8,561 nucleotides of DNA from Zeimonas sp041678445 (GTDB lineage Bacteria; Pseudomonadota; Gammaproteobacteria; Burkholderiales; Burkholderiaceae_E), in the NCBI GenBank assembly GCA_041678445.1, contig JBAYOD010000135.1, positions 1 through 8,561 on the forward strand, read 5' to 3'. How positions within the stretch are numbered: position 1 is the stretch's first letter; every line of letters starts with the position of its first letter. Shown here in pieces: positions 1 through 5,275 of this stretch. Under the pieces are notes generated by a model, which worked only from the letters and a program-made list of their open reading frames with translations, was not told where the DNA came from and did not search any database. The translations under genes and the position numbers were made by a program.

Positions 1-179
1 AGCAGATAGGCGACGAATGCGCCCATCATGTACTGGGCGCCGTGGGCGAAGTTGATGATGTTCATCATGCCGAAGATGACGGCCAGACCGAGCGACAGAA
101 GTGCGTAGAGCGACCCGTTGATCAGGCCGATCAGCAGCTGGCCGAACAGCGCCTGCGTCGGTACGCCGAAGATTTCCAT
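1..179 (-). CDS. livH: Branched-chain amino acid-type ABC transporter permease LivH, N-terminal part (cut by window edge)
   Basis: This is the beginning of an inner-membrane permease of the Liv (HAAT) ABC importer family, which pairs with LivM to form the translocation path. Only the first 59 codons are in the window; the gene continues past position 1. The start is the ATG at 179-177. The residues seen are mostly hydrophobic from about residue 10 and carry the LivH hallmarks: NGSLYALLSLGLAVIFG (residues 21-37, first membrane segment), then NIINFAHG (40-47) and QYMMGAF. There is no strong Shine-Dalgarno sequence before the ATG, so translation may depend on the upstream gene. It lies 131 bp downstream of the substrate-binding protein gene on the same strand, with a strong hairpin in the gap. 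Family assignment is secure; the transported substrate cannot be told from this fragment. Confidence 0.9.
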   Translation of the reverse strand, partial: MEIFGVPTQALFGQLLIGLINGSLYALLSLGLAVIFGMMNIINFAHGAQYMMGAFVAYL

Positions 180-227
180 CCGAGAAGCCCGTTGAATGTT
201 GCTGGTATGTTGCTGGTGGGGCGGCCC

Positions 228-263
228 ACCGGCTCCGGTGCGCCTGTGCGCGCCGGAGCCGGT
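228..263 (-). promoter_or_regulatory. Strong stem-loop between the binding-protein gene and livH
   Basis: Positions 228-243 pair with 248-263, giving a 16-bp stem with one G-T wobble (239/252) and a 4-base loop (244-247). There is no T-run downstream on the minus strand, so it is not a textbook intrinsic terminator. In transporter operons, a hairpin after the binding-protein gene often stabilises that part of the mRNA or lowers read-through, so that the binding protein outnumbers the permease. That role is inferred here from position alone. Confidence 0.5.
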
Positions 264-310
264 CGCCGCGAGCCTGGAAGCGGCCGGTTACCTTGACCCG
301 CCCGCAACCA

Positions 311-1525
311 TTACTTGACCAGCGCGCAACCGCCTTCGGCCATCGGCCGGAAGGCCTGGTCGGCCGGGATCGTGGCGCGGACCTTCAGCAGATCCCATTC
401 GCCCTTCGACTCGGCCGGCTTCTTGGCTTCAACCAGGTAGACCGGGTGGATCTTGCGACCGTCGGCCCGGACCATCCCCTTGCCGAAGGCTGCGTCGTCG
501 GTCGGCATTTCCTTCATCTTGGCGATCACCTTGGTGCCGTCGTCGTTGCCCAGCGCCTCGATCGCCTTCAGGTAGTGCAGCACCGACGAGTAGACGCCGG
601 CATGGACCATCGTCGGCGCCTTGCCGTCATGCTGCGCCATGAAGCGCTTCGAGAAGGCACGCGTGCCGTCGTTGGTATCCCAGTAGAAGCTGGTCGTGAA
701 GATCAGCCCCTGGGCGGTCTGCAGGCCCAGCGCCTTGACGTCGCTCAGGAACATCAGCATGCCGGCCAGGTTCTGGCCGCCTGCGACGATGCCGAACTCG
801 GCCGCCTGCTTGATCGAGTTGATCGTGTCGCCGCCGGCGTTGGCCAGGCCGATGATCTTGGCCTTCGAAGCCTGCGCCTGCAGCAGGAAGGACGAGAAGT
901 CCTGGCCCGGGAACGGATGGCGGACCTTGCCGAGGACCTTGCCGCCGTTCTTCAGGACGACGGCCTCGGTGTCGCGCTCGAGCGCGTGGCCGAACGCGTA
1001 GTCGGCGGTCAGGAAGAACCAGGTGTCGCCACCGGACTGGACGATGGCCTTGCCGGTGCCGTTCGACAGCATCCAGGTGTCATAGGCCCAGTGGATGGTG
1101 TTCGGCGAGCAGGCCTTGCCGGTGAGGTCGGAGGTGGCCGAACCCGAGTTCAGATAGGCCTTGCCCTTTTCGCGGGTGATCTGGCTGACCGCCAGGCCGA
1201 CCGACGAGGTCGGCACGTCGACGATCACGTCGACTTGCTGGGTGTCATACCACTGGCGGGCCACGGTCGAACCGACGTCAGGCTTGTTCTGATGGTCGGC
1301 CGAAACGATCTCGATCTTGAAATCGGCCTTCGAATCCTTGCGGAAGTCTTCGACGGCAAGCCGTGCGGCGACGACCGAACCGGGGCCGGTGATGTCGGAG
1401 TACAGGCCCGACATGTCGTTCAGGACCCCGATCTTGACGACACCGTCGGAGATCTGGGCACCCGCTGCTCCGGCCAGGCCGGCAATTGCTGCGCCGACCA
1501 GGGTCGACATGAGTTTGCGTTTCAT
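311..1525 (-). CDS. Periplasmic substrate-binding protein of a Liv-type ABC importer (Peripla_BP_6 family)
   Basis: The protein has 404 residues, the usual size for Leu/Ile/Val-type periplasmic binding proteins. It binds the ligand in the periplasm and delivers it to LivH/LivM. The start is the ATG at 1525-1523, which has an excellent ribosome site (GGAGGAG, 7-base spacing). The N-terminus is a clean signal peptide: MKRK, a hydrophobic stretch, and AGA at 21-23 with likely cleavage before Gln24. The mature protein opens with ISDGVVKIGVLNDMSG (25-40), typical of the family's first beta strand and ligand loop. SSVG at 107-110 and NSGSATSDLTG (126-136) fall where family members contact the ligand's carboxylate. 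The only cysteines, C139 and C400, could form a disulfide. A small 5-bp stem (1550-1563) sits in the 81-bp gap after livF. It resembles a subgroup of Burkholderiales binding proteins whose ligands are mostly untested. Amino acids, amides or aromatic acids are possible, so no livK symbol is given. Confidence 0.92.
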   Translation of the reverse strand: MKRKLMSTLVGAAIAGLAGAAGAQISDGVVKIGVLNDMSGLYSDITGPGSVVAARLAVEDFRKDSKADFKIEIVSADHQNKPDVGSTVARQWYDTQQVDVIVDVPTSSVGLAVSQITREKGKAYLNSGSATSDLTGKACSPNTIHWAYDTWMLSNGTGKAIVQSGGDTWFFLTADYAFGHALERDTEAVVLKNGGKVLGKVRHPFPGQDFSSFLLQAQASKAKIIGLANAGGDTINSIKQAAEFGIVAGGQNLAGMLMFLSDVKALGLQTAQGLIFTTSFYWDTNDGTRAFSKRFMAQHDGKAPTMVHAGVYSSVLHYLKAIEALGNDDGTKVIAKMKEMPTDDAAFGKGMVRADGRKIHPVYLVEAKKPAESKGEWDLLKVRATIPADQAFRPMAEGGCALVK

Positions 1526-1532
1526 CGTGTTA

Positions 1533-1539
1533 CTCCTCC
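1533..1539 (-). promoter_or_regulatory. Ribosome binding site of the substrate-binding protein gene
   Basis: The minus strand reads GGAGGAG 7 bases before the ATG at 1525. It is the strongest Shine-Dalgarno site of the transporter genes and decides the start against an in-frame upstream TTG at 1579, which would put 18 residues ahead of the signal peptide. A strong site fits the high expression expected for a binding protein. Confidence 0.85.
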
Positions 1540-1606
1540 ACTGACTAAGCGGTCTCCAGACCGATTTTGGCGATTGCAATACGCCGTTTCTCTACTCCCC
1601 GGCCAC

Positions 1607-2320
1607 TCAGACGCCGAGATAATCGCGCAGTACGCCCATTTTCTGATCGAGTTCGGCCGCTGCGAAACCTTCGACGATGCGACCATGCTCCATCACGTAG
1701 AAGCGGTCGGCCAGCGGTGCCGCGAAGCGGAAATTCTGCTCGACCATGATGACAGTGAAGCCCTTCTCGCGCAGCGTGCGGATCATCCGGGCCAGCGCCT
1801 GCACGATCACCGGCGCCAGGCCCTCGGAGATCTCGTCGAGCAGCAGCAGCCTGGCGCCGCTGCGCAGGATGCGCGCGACCGCCAGCATCTGCTGTTCGCC
1901 GCCCGACAGCCGCGTGCCGGGGCTGTTGGCACGCTCCTTCAGGTTCGGGAACATCGCGTAGATCTCGTCGAGCCCCATGCCCCCGGGAGCGACCACCGGC
2001 GGCAACATCAGGTTCTCCTCGCAGGACAGGCTGGCGAAGATGCCGCGCTCCTCCGGGCAGTAACCGATGCCGAGCCGCGCGATCAGGTGCGGCGGCATGT
2101 GCACCGACTCGACACCGTCGACCACGATCGAACCGGTGCGCCGGCCCACCAGGCCGACGATCGACTTCAGCGTGCTGGTGCGCCCGGCGCCGTTGCGCCC
2201 GAGCAGGGTGACCACTTCGCCGTGGTTCACGACCAGGTCGACGCCGTGCAGGACGTGTGATTCGCCGTAGAACGCGTGCAGGTCCTTGATGCGGAGGAAC
2301 TCGGTGTGTTCAGTGGCCAT
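1607..2320 (-). CDS. livF: Liv-type ABC transporter ATP-binding protein LivF, with Arg in place of the Walker A Lys
   Basis: This 237-residue cytoplasmic ATPase subunit is the normal LivF length. It would pair with LivG to drive import. Motifs in order: Walker A at 41-49, reading GRNGAGRTS, with Arg47 (codon CGC) where nearly all ABC ATPases have Lys; a Q-loop position occupied by Glu (YCPEERGIF, 87-95); an intact signature LSGGEQQML (138-146); Walker B LLLLDE (158-163) with catalytic Glu163; and Gln195 at the switch-His position (VEQN). Glu in the Q-loop and Gln in the switch are common in LivF; the Lys-to-Arg change is the notable one. I believe similar Walker A variants occur in other Burkholderiales LivF proteins, but cannot check here. 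The start ATG at 2320 lies inside the end of livG (11-bp overlap) with GGAG upstream, so translation is probably coupled. The protein otherwise looks intact and under selection, not a decaying gene. Confidence 0.93.
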   Translation of the reverse strand: MATEHTEFLRIKDLHAFYGESHVLHGVDLVVNHGEVVTLLGRNGAGRTSTLKSIVGLVGRRTGSIVVDGVESVHMPPHLIARLGIGYCPEERGIFASLSCEENLMLPPVVAPGGMGLDEIYAMFPNLKERANSPGTRLSGGEQQMLAVARILRSGARLLLLDEISEGLAPVIVQALARMIRTLREKGFTVIMVEQNFRFAAPLADRFYVMEHGRIVEGFAAAELDQKMGVLRDYLGV

Positions 2321-3098
2321 GGGCGGCTCCTGCCAGCGCCTCGTCCGTGCTGCCCATGTAGGCCTCGAGCACCTGCGGATTCTGCGACACGCTGTCGTAC
2401 GGCCCTTCGGCGATCACCTGGCCACGCTGCAGCACGCTGATCGTGTCGGCGATGCTGGCCACGACGTTCATGTTGTGTTCGACCATCAGGATGGTCCGGT
2501 TGGCCGACACTTTCTTGATCAACTGGGTGACGCGGTCGACGTCCTCGTGTCCCATGCCCTGGGTCGGTTCGTCGAGCAGCATCAGCTCCGGTTCGGTGGC
2601 CAGCGTCGTCGCGATCTCGAGGGCGCGCTTGCGGCCGTAGGGCAGCTCGACAGTCGGGTAGTCGGCGAACTCGCGCAGCCCCACTGTCTCGAGCAGTTCG
2701 AGGGCGCGGTCGTTGAGCACGTCGAGCCGGCGGGCCGGCCGCCAGAAGTGGAAGGACGTTCCTTCGGCGCGCTGCAGGCCGACCCGGACGTTCTCGAGCA
2801 CCGACAGGTTCGGGAAGGTGGCCGAGATCTGGAACGAGCGGACGACGCCGCGGCGCGCGACCTGGGCCGGCTTCTCGTAGGTGATGTCCTGGCCATTGAA
2901 CAGGATCTGACCGCCGGTCGGGATCAGGAACTTGGTCAGGAGATTGAATACCGTCGTCTTGCCCGCGCCGTTGGGGCCGATCAGCGCGTGGATGTGCCCG
3001 CGCTTGACGCGCAGATTCACATCGTTGACTGCCACGAATCCGCGAAACTCCTTGATGAGTCCGCGTGTCTCCAGAATGTTGTCGTTGTCGCCTGCCAT
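2310..3098 (-). CDS. livG: Liv-type ABC transporter ATP-binding protein LivG
   Basis: This 262-residue ATPase is the partner of LivF and has the usual LivG length. Visible motifs: Walker A GPNGAGKTT (41-49, Lys47), Q-loop SFQ (Gln90), the LivG-type signature LPYGRKRALEIA (152-163) in place of LSGGQ, Walker B LMLLDEPTQG (172-181) with catalytic Glu177, and the switch His208 in VEHN. The C-terminal VIAEGPYDSVSQNPQVLEAYMG is the typical LivG tail. The ATP site that uses this protein's Walker motifs and LivF's LSGGE signature is fully consensus; the opposite site is not. The ATG at 3098 has only a weak GG-type ribosome site. It is the first gene of the transporter cluster seen here, 239 bp downstream of the dehydratase, and its stop overlaps the livF start. 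The assignment is secure at family level; the substrate is unknown. Confidence 0.94.
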   Translation of the reverse strand: MAGDNDNILETRGLIKEFRGFVAVNDVNLRVKRGHIHALIGPNGAGKTTVFNLLTKFLIPTGGQILFNGQDITYEKPAQVARRGVVRSFQISATFPNLSVLENVRVGLQRAEGTSFHFWRPARRLDVLNDRALELLETVGLREFADYPTVELPYGRKRALEIATTLATEPELMLLDEPTQGMGHEDVDRVTQLIKKVSANRTILMVEHNMNVVASIADTISVLQRGQVIAEGPYDSVSQNPQVLEAYMGSTDEALAGAAHGH

Positions 3099-3141
3099 CT
3101 TGTCCGAGGTTGTTGCCGGTCGGGCGTTGCGCAGAGCGGCG

Positions 3142-3147
3142 ATTATT
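3142..3147 (-). promoter_or_regulatory. Candidate -10 box upstream of livG
   Basis: The minus strand reads AATAAT, five of six matches to the sigma-70 -10 consensus, about 45 bases before the livG ATG. The best -35 at 18-base spacing is a poor TTGCGC (three of six), and it falls inside the GC-rich hairpin at 3156-3186. This is the only AT-rich hexamer close to the gene. An alternative TTGACG at about 3195-3190 has no good -10 partner. Read-through from the dehydratase gene is also possible. Confidence 0.3.
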
Positions 3148-3155
3148 GCTGCAAA

Positions 3156-3186
3156 CCGGGGCGGCGCGCAAACGCGCGCGCCCCGG
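3156..3186 (-). promoter_or_regulatory. GC-rich hairpin upstream of livG
   Basis: Positions 3156-3163 pair with 3179-3186 (8 bp). After a single bulged G (3164), 3165-3169 pair with 3174-3178 (5 bp) around a 4-base AAAC loop. The stem is almost all G-C. On the minus strand only three Ts follow it, so termination is doubtful. It could be a leader or attenuator structure if the operon is transcribed from further upstream, or a protein-binding palindrome over the candidate promoter. Confidence 0.4.
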
Positions 3187-3213
3187 CTGCGTCAAAAATC
3201 CCGCAAACCCTCG

Positions 3214-3234
3214 TAAACAAAGGCTTTTCGGCCT
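3214..3234 (-). terminator. Weak terminator-like hairpin after the dehydratase gene
   Basis: On the minus strand AGGC (3234-3231) can pair with GCCT (3224-3221) around a 6-base CGAAAA loop, followed by TTTGTTTA. The stem is only four base pairs, so termination would be weak. It lies about 100 bases past the dehydratase stop, before livG, where a partial or full terminator would separate the two transcripts. Confidence 0.3.
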
Positions 3235-3290
3235 GAAAAAACCCTTTCTCGACGGCCACTGACATGCCAGATCAGGACTTTTCCGGCCGC

Positions 3291-3336
3291 CCAGGTGAGC
3301 GGGAACGGCGATCCGGATCGTCGTTCCCGCGCCTGG
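3291..3336 (-). promoter_or_regulatory. Long stem-loop directly after the dehydratase stop codon
   Basis: A 9-bp perfect arm (3299-3307 with 3322-3330) continues through one G-T wobble and five further pairs (3309-3313 with 3316-3320), so the tip may stay partly open. A further 5-bp outer arm (3291-3295 with 3332-3336) joins across a small internal loop. It begins two bases past the stop codon. No T-run follows on either strand, so it more likely protects the 3' end of the mRNA, or terminates with helper factors, than acts as a classic intrinsic terminator. Confidence 0.45.
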
Positions 3337-3337
3337 A

Positions 3338-5128
3338 TCAGTGATTGTCGCGCGGCAGACCCCGGGTGTGGGCGATGCGCTGGTAGCTGACCGCAAAGTC
3401 CAGACAGGCCCCGTCCTGGAGCTGGCCGACGGTGCGTCGCTGCAGTTCCTGCCAGGGCGTCTGGCTGGGCACCACGTCGGGTTTCCAGGCAGCCTGGCGG
3501 CGCGCGTACTCGGCGTCGTCGATCAGGATGTCGGCACGGCGCCTGGCCAGATCGATGCGCACCCGGTCGCCGGTCTGCAACAGTGCGAGCCCGCCGCCGA
3601 CTGCAGCCTCGGGCGACGCGTTCAGGATCGACGGGCTGCCCGAAGTGCCCGACTGGCGACCGTCGCCGATGCACGGCAGCATCGTGATGCCCTGCTTGAC
3701 CAGGTCGTCGGGCGGCAGCATGTTGACCACTTCGGCCGCCCCCGGGTAGCCGACCGGCCCGACACCGCGGATGAACAGCATGCAGTCGGCGTCGATGGCC
3801 AGTGACGGATCGTTGATCCGCTGATGGTAATCTTCGGGCCCTTCGAACACGATGGCGCGCCCCTCGAAGGCATTCGGATCGTCGGGGTTTTCCAGATAGC
3901 GCTTGCGGAACTCGGGCGAGATCACCGAGGTCTTCATGATCGCCGACTCGAACAGGTTGCCTGACAACACGGCAAAGCCGGCCTCGTGCATCAGCGGATT
4001 GCCGTACGGGCGGATCACGTCGGCATTGCTGGTGGCGCTGTCGGCATAGAGCTCGCCGATCGGCCGGCCGGTGACGGTGATCGCGCCAGCGCGCAGCTTG
4101 CCGGCCTGGAGCAGCTCGTGCAACACGGCCGGCACGCCGCCGGCCCGATGGAAGTCTTCGCCCAGGTACTCGCCGGCCGGCATGCAGTTGACCAGCAGCG
4201 GGATGTCGTAGCCGATCTCGTCCCATTCGCCCACATCGAGCGCGACGCCGGCATGGCGGGCGATCGCATTGACGTGCGGCGGGCAGTTGGTCGAGGCGCC
4301 CAGCGCGCTGGCCGCGACGATGGCGTTCTCGAAGGCCTCGCGCGTCAGGATCTGCGACGGCCGCAGGTCTTCGTGAACCATCTCGACGATGCGCCGACCG
4401 GTCATGTAGGCCATCTGGCCGCGCTCGCGGTACGGCCCGGGAATCGCCGCGCAGCCAGGCAACGACATTCCCAGCGCCTCGGCCATCGAGTTCATCGACA
4501 GCGCAGTGCCCATGGTGTTGCAATGGCCCACCGAGGGCGCCGAGGCAGCGACCATTTCGAGGAACTGGTCGTAGTCGATCCGGCCGGCAGCCAGTTCCTG
4601 GCGCGCGAACCAGACCACCGTACCGGAGCCGGCCAGGCCGCCGTTGTAATAACCGTTGAGCATCGGCCCGCCCGACAGCACGATGGCGGGCAGGTCGACC
4701 GTGGCGGCACCCATGATCAGCGCCGGCGTGGTCTTGTCGCAGCCAGTGGTCAGCACCACACCGTCGAACATGTAGCCGTACAGGCATTCGACCAGGCCCA
4801 GATAGCTCAGGTTGCGGTCGAGCGCGGCGGTGGGCCGCTTGGTGGTCTCCTGGATCGGATGGACGGGAAACTCGATCGGAATGCCGCCGGCGTCGCGGAT
4901 GCCGTCACGCACGCGGCTGGCCAGGTCGAGATGATGGCGGTTGCACGGCGACAGGTCGCTGCCGGTCTGCGCGATGCCGATGATCGGCTTGCCGCTCTTC
5001 TGCAGCTCGTCGAGCGTCAGGCCGAAGTTCATCATCCGTTCGAGGTACAGTGCGGTCATGCCCGGGTTCTCGGGGTTGTCGAACCAGGCACGCGAACGCA
5101 GTTTCGGGGTTTTTCCGTCCTTGCTCAT
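3338..5128 (-). CDS. IlvD/Edd-family dehydratase, probably a sugar-acid (pentonate/xylonate) dehydratase
   Basis: This 596-residue cytoplasmic iron-sulfur enzyme removes water from a 2,3-dihydroxy acid to give a 2-keto-3-deoxy acid. The three [2Fe-2S] cysteines are present: C62 (DLSPCNRHH), C130 (TTGCDKTTP) and C203 (GHCNTMG). Lys132 in the CDK motif matches the carbamylated metal-binding lysine, and Ser493 in GDGRQSG the proposed catalytic serine. The cysteine spacing equals that of the characterised Rhizobium L-arabonate dehydratase, shifted by three residues. The opening RSRAWFDNPENPGMTALYLER and the overall length resemble Caulobacter D-xylonate dehydratase more than housekeeping IlvD. 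The ATG at 5128 is chosen because AGGA lies 7 bases upstream and the protein then starts as family members do. The frame stays open further upstream only as antisense to pilB. It is divergent from pilB; the transporter genes follow on the same strand. The exact substrate (xylonate, arabonate, galactonate or other) is not resolved by sequence. Confidence 0.88.
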   Translation of the reverse strand: MSKDGKTPKLRSRAWFDNPENPGMTALYLERMMNFGLTLDELQKSGKPIIGIAQTGSDLSPCNRHHLDLASRVRDGIRDAGGIPIEFPVHPIQETTKRPTAALDRNLSYLGLVECLYGYMFDGVVLTTGCDKTTPALIMGAATVDLPAIVLSGGPMLNGYYNGGLAGSGTVVWFARQELAAGRIDYDQFLEMVAASAPSVGHCNTMGTALSMNSMAEALGMSLPGCAAIPGPYRERGQMAYMTGRRIVEMVHEDLRPSQILTREAFENAIVAASALGASTNCPPHVNAIARHAGVALDVGEWDEIGYDIPLLVNCMPAGEYLGEDFHRAGGVPAVLHELLQAGKLRAGAITVTGRPIGELYADSATSNADVIRPYGNPLMHEAGFAVLSGNLFESAIMKTSVISPEFRKRYLENPDDPNAFEGRAIVFEGPEDYHQRINDPSLAIDADCMLFIRGVGPVGYPGAAEVVNMLPPDDLVKQGITMLPCIGDGRQSGTSGSPSILNASPEAAVGGGLALLQTGDRVRIDLARRRADILIDDAEYARRQAAWKPDVVPSQTPWQELQRRTVGQLQDGACLDFAVSYQRIAHTRGLPRDNH

Positions 5129-5185
5129 CGAAGAATCCTGTAATCCAGTAAAGACTGCCGGGGTGGCAGGAACCAACGCCGGTCC

Positions 5186-5191
5186 AGTGTA
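5186..5191 (-). promoter_or_regulatory. Candidate -10 box for the dehydratase gene
   Basis: The minus strand reads TACACT in a GCTACACTGG context, four of six matches to the sigma-70 -10 consensus, giving a leader of about 50 bases before the ATG at 5128. No convincing -35 is seen at 16-18 bases, so an activator may be needed. The leader holds a small 5-bp stem (5155-5159 with 5165-5169). Farther upstream are a spaced repeat of ATCCGG (5207-5212 and 5216-5221) and a tandem 7-mer (5224-5237), which could be regulator sites. Confidence 0.35.
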
Positions 5192-5275
5192 GCGCTCCGC
5201 ACGCCGATCCGGCACATCCGGCCGTGCGTCGTGCGTCCGATGCGCCGGCAAACGGAATCCGCTAGCTTCTGTGCG

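Noticed and set aside
1526..1579. Earlier TTG start for the binding protein
   Set aside because: It would place 18 residues before the signal peptide, while the ATG at 1525 has a near-perfect ribosome site.
293..2260. 655-codon plus-strand open frame opposite the binding protein and livF
   Set aside because: It is antisense to two clear genes. The translation is rich in Arg, Gly, Asp, Val and His and has no recognisable domain, as expected for a shadow frame in GC-rich DNA.
3192..4787. 531-codon minus-strand frame overlapping the dehydratase gene
   Set aside because: It is another frame on the same strand as the dehydratase, with Arg/Gly-rich non-conserved translation.
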